DNA of 34,359 nucleotides from positions 1 to 34,359 of the forward strand of contig DAHVCH010000022.1 of assembly GCA_027314165.1 (NCBI GenBank), given 5' to 3'. The DNA is from Thermoplasmata archaeon (GTDB lineage: Archaea; Thermoplasmatota; Thermoplasmata; Lutacidiplasmatales; UBA184). Made by a program: the position numbers and the translations under genes. How positions within the stretch are numbered: the first letter of the stretch is position 1; each line of letters begins with the position of its first letter. The notes beneath the pieces were generated by a model that saw nothing but the letters and a program-made list of their open reading frames with translations, ran no database searches and was not told the DNA's origin. This document shows positions 23,698 to 32,116 of the stretch, piece by piece.

Positions 23698-24678
23698 CTA
23701 GAGCTGAGGGAAGGCGAGCCCCAGCGTCCAGCTGTGGAAGAGCAGGATGTACGCGACCGCGTAACCGGCGATCCCGAATCCGTTGAGGAAGGGGAGGCCG
23801 GCCTGGGGGTTCCCCCGGGAGACCAGGTACATCAGGATGCCGTAGCCGAGCAGGGACCCCAGCATCGCGGCGAGCGCCACGATGAGGTTCGCCGGGAGCC
23901 CGTGCAGGAAGGGGGAGACGTGGCCGACGTAGACGAAAGCGCTCACGACGAGGACCCCGGGGATGACGACGTCGCCCAGTCCCATGAACGTGGCCTCGCG
24001 CTCCTCCGGGGCGGCCTTCACCTTCGCGCGGGCCTCCTTCATGGAAGGGCTGTGGGTGTAGTCGAAGGAAGGTTCGGTGGGCATGACCAGCAGGATCGGG
24101 AGCTTCATGTCCGACACGACGTCGGCGAGCGAGACCATGTGCTTCGTGCCGTAGACCGCGACGGCGTCGTAGATCATGAGCGCGACCAGGAGCAGCAGGA
24201 CGGGCAGAAGCCCGAGCGAGATCCCCAGGATCGCGGTGAGGCTCCCGGCCGCGAGATAGCCCACGGTGTCGACGACGTACCACTGGGGTTCCAGCAGGAG
24301 CAGCAGGAACACGAGGGACGTGATGAACGCCCCCAGGTAGAACCCGAGGTCGATGAGCGCGAGGCCCCCGGCGGTGTAGAAGGGCCCGGGGAGGAGGAGG
24401 TCCAGCGTCGGACCCATGGTGAAGACGAGAGAGAGGCTGATCGCGAAGAGGATGAAGTACCGGATCATCGACACCCGGCTCGGCGCGTACTTGGCGATCC
24501 CCAGGATGATGAGGGGGATCGCGACGATGGCGACGATGAACGGCAGGATGTTGGTGACGGAGTTGGGGGAGGCGTTCGTCTGGAGTCCCGCGTGGATGTA
24601 CGGGGCGGCCAGGGCGAGCGCCGTGAGCTGGGAGCCCACGTAGAGGCCCAGGAGTCCCAGGCTCTGGAGGGACCGCAT
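23698..24678 (-). CDS. Presenilin-family (A22/PSH-type) intramembrane aspartyl protease
   Basis: A 326-aa membrane protein with about nine hydrophobic segments. The two catalytic aspartates are Asp171 in MIYDAVAVYG (YD motif) and Asp236 in GLGDVVIPG (GxGD motif). The PAL motif before the last segment is represented by GLPFLNG (Leu295-Pro296-Phe297), a substitution seen here rather than the classical PAL. The large cytoplasmic loop TEPSFDYTHSPSMKEA lies between the aspartates as in other archaeal PSH proteins. These enzymes cut membrane helices in the bilayer; the substrates are unknown. The gene follows aIF2-beta by 17 nt on the same strand. Confidence 0.88.
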   Translation of the reverse strand: MRSLQSLGLLGLYVGSQLTALALAAPYIHAGLQTNASPNSVTNILPFIVAIVAIPLIILGIAKYAPSRVSMIRYFILFAISLSLVFTMGPTLDLLLPGPFYTAGGLALIDLGFYLGAFITSLVFLLLLLEPQWYVVDTVGYLAAGSLTAILGISLGLLPVLLLLVALMIYDAVAVYGTKHMVSLADVVSDMKLPILLVMPTEPSFDYTHSPSMKEARAKVKAAPEEREATFMGLGDVVIPGVLVVSAFVYVGHVSPFLHGLPANLIVALAAMLGSLLGYGILMYLVSRGNPQAGLPFLNGFGIAGYAVAYILLFHSWTLGLAFPQL

Positions 24679-24695
24679 GTTCGATGACGGGGCCC

Positions 24696-25319
24696 CTATG
24701 GCTCCAGGGTCCCGAACCCGGTGTTCCCTACGACCTTGGTGATCTTCACACGGACCGTGACGCCCTTCTGGCGCGCCCCGGTGACGAAGATGACGAAGCC
24801 CTCCTTGCGGGCGACCCCGTCACCTCTCCTGCTGATGTCCTCGATGGGGAGACGGTAGATCTCTCCGACGATGACCGGCCCCTTGGGCTTCTCGGCCACC
24901 GCCACACGCCGGACATGAACGGGGCGCTGCGCACCGCAGGCCTCGCATACGAGCATCGGGACGCGTCCCGCCTTGTCCAGGTGCGTGTCGGGACGGTGGC
25001 ACTCGCTGCACATCACGAAGCGCTCCGTGTACTCCCGGATCTTGTTGGCCATCTGCTCCTGGTTGGCCTTGGTCTTCAGGACCCCGCGAGGGCCGTCCAT
25101 GACCCCCGGGCACCCGAGTTCCTTCGCGAGGAAGTTCAGGATGTGCTCCGGCTCGCGCCGCAGGTGCGCCCCGATGTCCTTGAGGTTGCGGATCGTCGTC
25201 GCCTTGCCGTCGTACATGACCTCGGGGACCGGGACCGTGAACCGCTCCGAGCGCTTGGGCGTCGCCGGAAGCAGCGTCCGGGCGCGGTCCAGGAGGGCCT
25301 CGTACGTGGGGGTCGACAT
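24696..25319 (-). CDS. Translation initiation factor aIF2 subunit beta with TRAM domain
   Basis: A 207-aa protein. The N-terminal ~25 residues resemble the helix that binds aIF2-gamma. Residues ~30-95 form the alpha/beta core (TTIRNLKDIGAHLRREPEHI). A C-terminal zinc ribbon has CSEC and CEAC pairs between ~103 and 129. The last ~70 residues (EIYRLPIEDISRRGDGVARK, then TVRVKITKVVGNTGFG) are a TRAM domain, an RNA-binding addition found in aIF2-beta of some Euryarchaeota and Thermoplasmatota. aIF2 brings initiator Met-tRNA to the ribosome. The start is ATG 25319 with a TATA box at 25345-25352. It leads a two-gene operon with the presenilin homologue. Confidence 0.93.
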   Translation of the reverse strand: MSTPTYEALLDRARTLLPATPKRSERFTVPVPEVMYDGKATTIRNLKDIGAHLRREPEHILNFLAKELGCPGVMDGPRGVLKTKANQEQMANKIREYTERFVMCSECHRPDTHLDKAGRVPMLVCEACGAQRPVHVRRVAVAEKPKGPVIVGEIYRLPIEDISRRGDGVARKEGFVIFVTGARQKGVTVRVKITKVVGNTGFGTLEP

Positions 25320-25344
25320 TGCAGGGCACCGACCCCTGTGGGGC

Positions 25345-25352
25345 TCATAAAG
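25345..25352 (-). promoter_or_regulatory. TATA box for aIF2-beta
   Basis: The minus-strand CTTTATGA is centred 30 nt upstream of ATG 25319, so the mRNA leader should be ~5 nt or less and translation leaderless or nearly so. Confidence 0.55.
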
Positions 25353-25561
25353 GGGCGGGGGCCGGGGGCGCGCTCACCGGGCGGCGACCCACGTCCTGAC
25401 CCGGATGGGCTCCTTCGCATCCATGAGCACCGGGGCTTGACCGCGCTCCTGCGAGCAAGCGACAGGACCCCACACGCGACGTTCCCCAGCCCCCCGGCCC
25501 TCGTCTCCGGTCCGGACCGGCCCGGCCCCCGACCCGCCCCGGGCCGCCGACGCCGCGATCC

Positions 25562-26218
25562 CTACGGCAGCAACATCGGGATCAGTCGCCGGAGGTCCCG
25601 CTCCTCCACCACGTTCGTCGCGTGACGGCGAACGTAGTCGTCGTCGGGAGCGAAGGCGATCCCGACCCGGGAGGCGCGGAACAGCCCCACGTCGATCTCC
25701 GAGTTGCCGACGGAGGCCGTCACCTCGGGGCCCACCCCGAGGGAGGTCTGGAGCTCTCGGAGCACCCGTTCCTTCTGCTTCACCGGCACCCGGATGATCC
25801 CACGAACGATCCGTCCTCCGTCCTCCATCTCGAAGCCGTTCGCGAGGACGGTGTCGACCCCGAGCTCGCGCTGCAGTCGCTCCGCGAGGACGTCGAGCCC
25901 GCCGCTGACGATGGCCGTGTGGACCCCTCGCGCCTTCAGGGCGCGGAAGAGCTCCCTCGCCCCCGGCATCATCGGGACCCGGGAGAGGATCTCCACGAGG
26001 TCGTCCCTGGAGATGTCCGGTTTGTGACGCTGCCAGACCGCGAGGTCCCTGCGGGTGAACTCCACGTCGTCGATCTCGTCGGCCATGAACGCCCGGAGCG
26101 CCTCGTCGTTGTTGTCGTGGAAGTGCCGGTGGACCTCGGCCCACGAGCTGATGACGTCCACCAGCGTGCCGTCCATGTCAAAGGCGACCAGGCGGAACGG
26201 GGACGGCTTCGCCGTCAT
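25562..26218 (-). CDS. HAD-superfamily IB phosphatase, SerB-like
   Basis: A 218-aa HAD hydrolase. Motif I is VAFDMDGTLVDVISSW, motif II TAIVSGGLDVLAER, the lysine is in RVPVKQKERVLREL, and motif IV SVGNSEIDVGLFRAS replaces the usual GDGxND with GNSEID. The helical cap (DNNDEALRAFMADEIDD) matches the SerB group. Phosphoserine phosphatase is the nearest named activity, but the altered motif IV leaves the substrate open. The start is ATG 26218: its ATG overlaps the valS stop in ATGA, which argues for translational coupling. It is the last gene of the ABC/valS operon. Confidence 0.8.
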   Translation of the reverse strand: MTAKPSPFRLVAFDMDGTLVDVISSWAEVHRHFHDNNDEALRAFMADEIDDVEFTRRDLAVWQRHKPDISRDDLVEILSRVPMMPGARELFRALKARGVHTAIVSGGLDVLAERLQRELGVDTVLANGFEMEDGGRIVRGIIRVPVKQKERVLRELQTSLGVGPEVTASVGNSEIDVGLFRASRVGIAFAPDDDYVRRHATNVVEERDLRRLIPMLLP

Positions 26219-29034
26219 GCGGTCCGTGGGGAGGTCGCGGGGGCGCTCGGGACGAGGTGCTGCTCCAGAAGGGCCAGTCGGTCGGCGAGCTCCTTCTCCT
26301 TCTTCTCGGCCTCCGCGAGGACCTTGGGGGGCGCGCGGGCACGGAACGTCGCGTCGGCGAGACGCGCCCGGGTCTTCGTGAGAAGGTCCGCGACCAGGTC
26401 CCGCTCCTTGCGGAGCGCGAGGAGCTCCTCCGCCGCCGGCGCGGCCCCGGCGGGAGCCAGCAGGAAGATCTCCGCGACCTCGGTGACCAAGGCTCGCGCT
26501 CCGGCAGGCTCCTTCGCCTCCGGTGCGAGCATATGGAGCGGTCCCAACCGGGCGAGCTGGGTTATCGTCGCGCTCCCCTCGGCGAGGGCGAGCACCCGGC
26601 CGGCGGCGGTCGTGCGGGGCCGGACCTGCGCCTCGGGGCGGGCGTCGAGGGGGATCTTCGCGTCGGACCGCAGCGTGCGGAACCCGCGGACGAGCTCCTG
26701 AAGGGCGGCCCCGTCCTCCTCGGCGCGGGGGTCGCGGGGGAGCTCCTCCGGCGAGGGCCAGCGCGCGACCGCGAGGCTCGCCCCGTCGTGGGGCGCGTGA
26801 TGCCACAGCTCCTCGGTGATGTGGGGGACGAACGGGTGGAGCAGCCGCAGCGTCCTCTCGAGGACCTGCCAGCCGAGCTGCAAGGACGCCTCCTGGGCCG
26901 CCTTCCCCTCCCGCCCGTTGAGCCGGTCCTTCGCGGCCTCGGCCCACCAGTCGGCCATCTCGTGCCAGACGAACTGGTGGAGCGCGCCCGCCGCCCCGGT
27001 GAGATCGAAGGAGCTGAGGCGCTGGTCCACCACCTCGGCCGTGCGGGACCAGCGTGAGGCCAGCCATCGGTCCATGAGCGGGAGGGACGCCACGTCCATC
27101 TTCCGGGCCGCGGGGGCGGGGCCCAGGGTGCCGAGGAGGCGATTGAGGTTCCAGACCTTCGTGAGGAAGTTCCTCCCCCCCTCCATCATGCGCTGCGGGT
27201 CCCAGGCGCCCCCCTCCTCGACAGGGATGGGGAAGAGGAGCGCGAAGCGGAACGCGTCGGCGCCCCACTGCTCGATGAGCTCCAGCGGGTCCGGCGAGTT
27301 CCCCAGGTGCTTGGAGAGCTTCCGTCCCTGCCGGTCGGTGAGGATCCCGGTCAGGTAGACGTACGGGAACGGGGGACGGTCGAGGAACTGGAGGGACCCC
27401 ATGATCATCCGGGCCACCCAGAAGAACACGATGTCCGAGCCCGTCCCCAGGACGGAGACCGGGAAGTACGCCGCGAGGTCCGGGGTCGCGTCCGGCCAGC
27501 CGAGGGTCGCGAACGGCCAGAGCCAGGAGGAGAACCAGGTATCCAGGACGTCCGGGTCCTGGTGCAACTTCGCGCCGCCGCACTTCGGGCACTTCGCGGG
27601 CGCGCTGTCGTAGGCGTCGTAGGCCCCGCACGTATCGCAGTACCAGACCGGGATCTCGTGCCCCCAGACCACCTGGCGGGAGATGCACCAGGGCTCGAGG
27701 TTCTCCATGAAGTTGTAGTAGGTCTTGATCCACCGGTCCGGGACGATCTTCACCTCTCCCTGGCGCACCGCCTCCAGCGCACGGAGCCCCATGTGGGAGG
27801 TGTTGACGAACCACTGGGTGGAAAGCCTGGGCTCGATCGGGACCTCGCTCCGTTCGGAGTGCCCCACGTTGTGCGTGTGGGGCTCCTCTTTGACGAGGAG
27901 GCCCGCCGCCTGCAGTTCCTCGACGATCGCCTTGCGGGCCTGGAAGCGCTCCACGCCCTGGAACCTCTCGGGGACGAACTCGCCGGTGAGGCGGCCTCGC
28001 TCGTCCAGCGTGTCGCGCTTCGAGGGCAGCTCCGGGTGACGTAACGCGATGTCGTGGTCCACCCTGTCGTGGGAGGGGGTCACCTTGAGCCCGCCGGTCC
28101 CGAAGGTGGGGTCGATCGCCTTGTCCGTGACGATCGGGATCGCGCGCTCCGTGAGCGGGATCACGACCTTGCGGCCGACCCAGGCCCGGTGGCGTTCGTC
28201 CTCGGGGTTCACGGCCACCGCGACGTCGCCAAAGATGGTCTCCGGCCGCGTGGTCGCCACCACGAACCCCTCCCCGTGCGCGGCCTCCGCCGGGTCGGCG
28301 GAGGGGTAGCGGACGTACCAGAGCTTCCCGTGGGTCTCGGTGGGGATCACCTCCAGGTCGCTGAGCGCGGTCAGAAGCTTCGGGTCCCAGTTGACCATCC
28401 GCTCCGCGCGGTACACCAGGCCGTCCCGGTACAGCGCCTGGAACGCGGTCCGGACCGCCCGGCAATAGCGGGGGTCCATGGTGTACACGTAGCGGGACCA
28501 GTCCATCGAGAGCCCGTGGGCGGTGAGCTGGCGCCGGATGTACTGCTCCTTCTCCTTCCGCCACTCCTCGATACGGGAGTGCAGCTCCTCCTTCGAGATG
28601 CGCGAGACGTTCACGCCCTGCTTCTCCAGGGCCTTCCGGACGGCCATCTGGGTCGCGACGCCGGCGTGGTCCAGGCCCGGCAGGAAGAGCGTGGGGACCC
28701 CTTTCATCCGCTGCCATCGGCAGAGGAGGTCCTGCGTCGTCCCCTGCAGGCTGTGCCCGAAGGTCAGGATCCCCGTCACGTTGGGAGGGGGGAACACGAT
28801 GGTCCAGTGCGGAGCGGCCCCGGGGAGGTCCGGTGCCCGGAAGAGCCCCCGCTCCTCCCAGAACGTCTGCCACTTCGCCTCGAAGCTCGCCGGATCGTAG
28901 CGCTTCGGGAGCTCGGCCGCCGGCCCGGGCGGAGAACTTCCTCTCACGTCGGCCGGTGTCGAAGGGGAGGCGGTCGCGGCGGGGGTGGACCCACGGCCCG
29001 TCGTCCGATCCCCTGCTTCTGAGCCGTCGTTCAT
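26215..29034 (-). CDS. valS: Valyl-tRNA synthetase
   Basis: A 939-aa class I synthetase that charges tRNA-Val. PPPNVTGILTFGHSLQGTTQ carries the HIGH-type site as TFGH (residues 91-94), with Thr in place of the first His. KLSKH (572-576) takes the place of KMSKS. The editing domain (GFVVATTRPETIFGDVAV), the metal-binding CDTCGAYDAYDSAPAKCPKC and the C-terminal coiled arm (LRKERDLVADLLTKTRARL) are present. The arm and PPPNVTG are bacterial-type features. I chose ATG 29034 because it overlaps the permease stop in ATGA; an earlier frame start at 29061 would overlap the permease more. An N-terminal Ser/Thr/Pro-rich ~45 residues precedes the catalytic core. Confidence 0.92.
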   Translation of the reverse strand: MNDGSEAGDRTTGRGSTPAATASPSTPADVRGSSPPGPAAELPKRYDPASFEAKWQTFWEERGLFRAPDLPGAAPHWTIVFPPPNVTGILTFGHSLQGTTQDLLCRWQRMKGVPTLFLPGLDHAGVATQMAVRKALEKQGVNVSRISKEELHSRIEEWRKEKEQYIRRQLTAHGLSMDWSRYVYTMDPRYCRAVRTAFQALYRDGLVYRAERMVNWDPKLLTALSDLEVIPTETHGKLWYVRYPSADPAEAAHGEGFVVATTRPETIFGDVAVAVNPEDERHRAWVGRKVVIPLTERAIPIVTDKAIDPTFGTGGLKVTPSHDRVDHDIALRHPELPSKRDTLDERGRLTGEFVPERFQGVERFQARKAIVEELQAAGLLVKEEPHTHNVGHSERSEVPIEPRLSTQWFVNTSHMGLRALEAVRQGEVKIVPDRWIKTYYNFMENLEPWCISRQVVWGHEIPVWYCDTCGAYDAYDSAPAKCPKCGGAKLHQDPDVLDTWFSSWLWPFATLGWPDATPDLAAYFPVSVLGTGSDIVFFWVARMIMGSLQFLDRPPFPYVYLTGILTDRQGRKLSKHLGNSPDPLELIEQWGADAFRFALLFPIPVEEGGAWDPQRMMEGGRNFLTKVWNLNRLLGTLGPAPAARKMDVASLPLMDRWLASRWSRTAEVVDQRLSSFDLTGAAGALHQFVWHEMADWWAEAAKDRLNGREGKAAQEASLQLGWQVLERTLRLLHPFVPHITEELWHHAPHDGASLAVARWPSPEELPRDPRAEEDGAALQELVRGFRTLRSDAKIPLDARPEAQVRPRTTAAGRVLALAEGSATITQLARLGPLHMLAPEAKEPAGARALVTEVAEIFLLAPAGAAPAAEELLALRKERDLVADLLTKTRARLADATFRARAPPKVLAEAEKKEKELADRLALLEQHLVPSAPATSPRTA

Positions 29035-30827
29035 GCCTGCGTCGCGCTGCGCCCGCCCCAAAGGGCCCAGGCTGCGGTCGCTCCCAAGAGCAGCAGCGCG
29101 GTCACCGCCATGGAGGGCACGGCCAAGGCCCTATCATAGTTCTGCCCGAGCTCGTAGAGGACGAGGGGTGCCCCGGCCACCGCCAGGCCCGGAAGCACGA
29201 CGAGGGTGGCCCACCAGGCTCCCGAGTAGAGGTTGGTGACGGGGATCCCGGTCTTCTCGGCGCGATGGAAGAGCACCCCGAGCTCGAAGAAGGCCGCCGC
29301 CATCACCGCCGGGAGCTCCGCCGCGGCGAAGAGGATGAAGGGGAGAGGGTCCCCGACGCGGCCCGCCACGAGACCCATGACGAGGAGCGCGGCCAGCACG
29401 TAGATGATGAGGATGAGCGAGGCCTTGCCCAGGAGCAGGGTCCTCCGGGGGATGGGCAGGGTCCTCGTGAACGAGAACCCGAGCACCTCCGTCGCGAAGA
29501 AGGCCGGTCCGAAGAAGGTCGCGAGCAGCGCGGCCACGGTGACGGCGGCGATCGCGAACCGCTCGGCCGCCGCCGGGGCCGGGTTCTCGATCACGGTCGA
29601 CAGACCTAGGATGAAGGCGTCCAGCAGCGGGAGGATGATGAGGAAGGCGTACCCCGGGGTCCGGGAGGCGATCCGGAGGTCCTTGTGGAGGATCGCGAGC
29701 GAGGGCCGCCCCACGTGAAGGTCCGTCCCCCGCAGATGCGCGCTTCTCGTGCTCCGCGGAGCCGCCAGGGAGAGGTCCACGGGCGCCCGTCGGAGCCATC
29801 TCAGCGAGCCCAGGGCGACCACGATGTAGAGCGCGATCGTCCCCCAGAGCACCGGGTCGGTCAGGAGGTGGTAGGCGTCCAGGTTCGGATAGAGCGCGAT
29901 CGAGGCGAGGTAGGCGAAGGGGAACGGGTAGACCAGGAGCAGGGTTCGGAAGGCCCCGGGGTTCGCCGACTCCCAGAAGCTCATGAGGTCCAGGATCTGG
30001 AGCGAGAACGCGACGAACGCCGTGATGGCCAGGCTGGGCAGGCTCCAGACCAACAGGTAGACCCAGCGGAGCGCGAGCGACCCCGGGGTCCCGCCTTCGG
30101 CGCCGCTCACCCGGACGATGAAGAACCGGGCGGTGACGAGAGAGATGGCGCAGGAGAGCACGACGGTCACCAGGGTCCCCGGGATCAGGACCAGGCCGGC
30201 CAGCGCCGAGCCGGTCACCACGGCCACCGCGAGAGGGAGGTAGATCGCGGCCATGATGGCCGGCGCGTCGAAGATCCGGAGGAAGACGATGAACCCCACC
30301 CGTTCCATGTCCTTTTTCGACAGGGGCAGGGTCGAAAGGAGCGGGAACACCCTCGAGCCCAGCAGGGTGGGCGCGACCTGGAGCCCCGTCATCCAGAGGA
30401 GCGAGAAGATCAGGAGCAGCTCTCCCGCGATGACGCTGGTCGCGTAATCCACGGGGGTGAGCGAGAGACCGAGCGCGCTCTGGGCCCTCAGCCCGATCGC
30501 TCCGACCGAGATGACCATGAAGAGGAGGAAGGCGACCATCCCCTTCGATTGCGCCACCCGGCGGCGGGCCTTCTCGGTCGGGTCCCCGCCTCGTCGCTCC
30601 TGAAGGGGCGCGGAGGTGTTCCCCTGCTTGAGCGCGTAGATCGACTGGAAGGAGAACTCGTCGTAGACGACCTTCGAGACCCGGAACGCTCCGCGCCATC
30701 CCAGGGGACGAGGTGGGGGGAGGGGGGTGACCGCCTGAGCGGAGGCCGGCCCTGGACCTTCGAGGATCGCGCCTTCGCCCGAAGCGGGCGACGGCCCGGT
30801 GGGCATCGTGGGGGACGAGGCCGCCAT
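29031..30827 (-). CDS. ABC-2-type exporter permease
   Basis: A 598-aa membrane protein with a Pro/Gly-rich N-terminal ~50 residues and about twelve to thirteen hydrophobic segments. It may be a fused double permease: the first half starts near MVAFLLFMVISVGAIGL and the second after ~residue 375, where HVGRPSLAILHKDLRIASRT resembles an ABC-2 permease coupling start and VLGFSFTRTLPIPRRTLLL resembles the cytoplasmic loop of ABC-2 proteins. With the ATPase upstream it should form an ATP-driven exporter. The substrate is unknown. The start is ATG 30827, with one base between the ATPase stop and this ATG, and the stop overlaps valS by 4 nt. Confidence 0.78.
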   Translation of the reverse strand: MAASSPTMPTGPSPASGEGAILEGPGPASAQAVTPLPPPRPLGWRGAFRVSKVVYDEFSFQSIYALKQGNTSAPLQERRGGDPTEKARRRVAQSKGMVAFLLFMVISVGAIGLRAQSALGLSLTPVDYATSVIAGELLLIFSLLWMTGLQVAPTLLGSRVFPLLSTLPLSKKDMERVGFIVFLRIFDAPAIMAAIYLPLAVAVVTGSALAGLVLIPGTLVTVVLSCAISLVTARFFIVRVSGAEGGTPGSLALRWVYLLVWSLPSLAITAFVAFSLQILDLMSFWESANPGAFRTLLLVYPFPFAYLASIALYPNLDAYHLLTDPVLWGTIALYIVVALGSLRWLRRAPVDLSLAAPRSTRSAHLRGTDLHVGRPSLAILHKDLRIASRTPGYAFLIILPLLDAFILGLSTVIENPAPAAAERFAIAAVTVAALLATFFGPAFFATEVLGFSFTRTLPIPRRTLLLGKASLILIIYVLAALLVMGLVAGRVGDPLPFILFAAAELPAVMAAAFFELGVLFHRAEKTGIPVTNLYSGAWWATLVVLPGLAVAGAPLVLYELGQNYDRALAVPSMAVTALLLLGATAAWALWGGRSATQA

Positions 30828-30828
30828 C

Positions 30829-31620
30829 TCAGACCTTTCCGCTAAGCATCTCCACCGCTCGGGAGACCGCTGATCCTTCGGTGGTCAGGTTGAGGTAGAC
30901 GTCCTCGAGGGTGGCCTGGGGGAGGGCGACCTGCGACCGGAGCTCGGAGAGGGTGCCCTCTCCCTGGAGCTTGCCCTGGTCCAAGATGCCCAGGCGGCTG
31001 CAGAGCCGCTCGGCCACCTCGACGGTGTGCGTGGAGAAGAGCGCGGCCCTGCCTCCCACCCGCACGTACGCCGTCAGAAGGTCGCGCATGATACGTACCG
31101 AGCGCGGGTCGAGGTTGTTGAAGGGCTCGTCCAGGACCAGGAGCCGGGGCCGATGGAGGAAGCCGGCCACCAGGAGGATCTTCTGCTTCGTGCCGTTGGA
31201 GAGCGTGGCCAGCGGTCGGTCGATGTCCGGTCCGATCTGCAGGGCGCCCACGAGCTCGCGAACGAGCCCGCCGTACGCTTCGAACTTGAGCTGCCGGATG
31301 GAGGCCACGAACTCCAGGAACTCGCGCGGGGTGAGCGCGTCGTAGAGGAGGGCCGTCTCCGGAACGTACCCGACGAGGGCCTTCACCTCCATGTCCTGGG
31401 TCACCGGGTCCAGCCCCGCGACGCGGATCGACCCCGAGGCGGGATTGACAAGCCCGACGATCGCCTTCATCGTCGAGGTCTTGCCCGCGCCGTTCGATCC
31501 GAGGAGCCCGTAGATCTCCCCGGCATGCACCCGCAGGTTCAGGCGGTCGACCGCCGTGACGCTCCCGTAGGTCACGGTGAGGTTGGTGATCTCGAGGGGG
31601 TCTACGGTGGTCGACGGCAT
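30829..31620 (-). CDS. ABC transporter ATPase (ABC-2 class)
   Basis: A 263-aa cytoplasmic ATPase. Walker A is GSNGAGKT at 41-48. The Q loop lies near YVPETALLYDALTPRE. The signature LSNGTKQK has Asn142 where Gly is usual. Walker B is LLVLDEPF with Asp164 and Glu165, and the switch His is in LFSTHTVEV. This layout matches CcmA/DrrA-type exporters. The start is ATG 31620 (MPSTTV); longer frames to 31782 lack homology. A minus-strand CGTTATC box ~36 nt upstream is a likely promoter for the operon ATPase-permease-valS-HAD. Confidence 0.88.
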   Translation of the reverse strand: MPSTTVDPLEITNLTVTYGSVTAVDRLNLRVHAGEIYGLLGSNGAGKTSTMKAIVGLVNPASGSIRVAGLDPVTQDMEVKALVGYVPETALLYDALTPREFLEFVASIRQLKFEAYGGLVRELVGALQIGPDIDRPLATLSNGTKQKILLVAGFLHRPRLLVLDEPFNNLDPRSVRIMRDLLTAYVRVGGRAALFSTHTVEVAERLCSRLGILDQGKLQGEGTLSELRSQVALPQATLEDVYLNLTTEGSAVSRAVEMLSGKV

Positions 31621-32116
31621 GACGGTAGGGGGATGGGACGTGACCCGGGGAGATAACGACCCCGGACGGGCCTCCTCGGTTGGCGCGTGCGCCCTAACGG
31701 GAAACCGGCCCGGACCGGGGTGACGCGCCACCGTCTGCGAACGGCAGCCCGTGAGCGGTGCTCGGGGCCCCTGTGTGGCCACACGGGGAGAGGGCCGACG
31801 CTGGGCCGGACGAGGTCACCGACCGCGACCGCACTTCGACCGGAGGTCCCCGCGCGTGCGGGTCGGACCGGTGAACCTCCGACGACGGGCCCCTACCGCG
31901 ACCGCGCGCTCGTCCGCCAACGTGGTTCTGCCGTGGCGCGAGCAGGGGTGCGGCGTGCGGCCATGACCGCTCGCCGCTTTTCGGAGACCTCCGACGCGTA
32001 TCGCCGAAATTGTGTTCCAACGGTCGGGTGGGTTATGTAGGCAAAGAGCAGGTCCCGCGTCAAGCTCTAACATGACACGGTTCTCTGGGCCGCGCTTGCA
32101 GGGCTGGGGATGAACC
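31621..32116. other. Intergenic region between ABC operon and sedolisin gene
   Basis: These ~500 bp hold no supported gene. A hairpin is visible at 31768-31788 (CCCC-bulge-GTGTG pairing with CACAC-GGGG). GTTATGTAGG near 32030 is the most AT-rich spot and may be the promoter for the sedolisin gene, with a leader of ~50 nt. Several arginine-rich frames are open here, as expected in GC-rich DNA. I found no tRNA-, RNase P- or SRP-RNA-like core. Confidence 0.35.

Noticed and set aside
25562-28873. 1103-codon minus-strand open frame ending in the HAD gene
   Set aside because: Only the last 218 codons have homology. Upstream it overlaps valS in another frame and is low-complexity; the HAD start is fixed by the ATGA overlap at 26215-26218.
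31687-32040. 117-codon plus-strand frame before the sedolisin gene
   Set aside because: It is Arg-rich and low-complexity, lacks a ribosome-binding site and shows no motif. It is probably intergenic.
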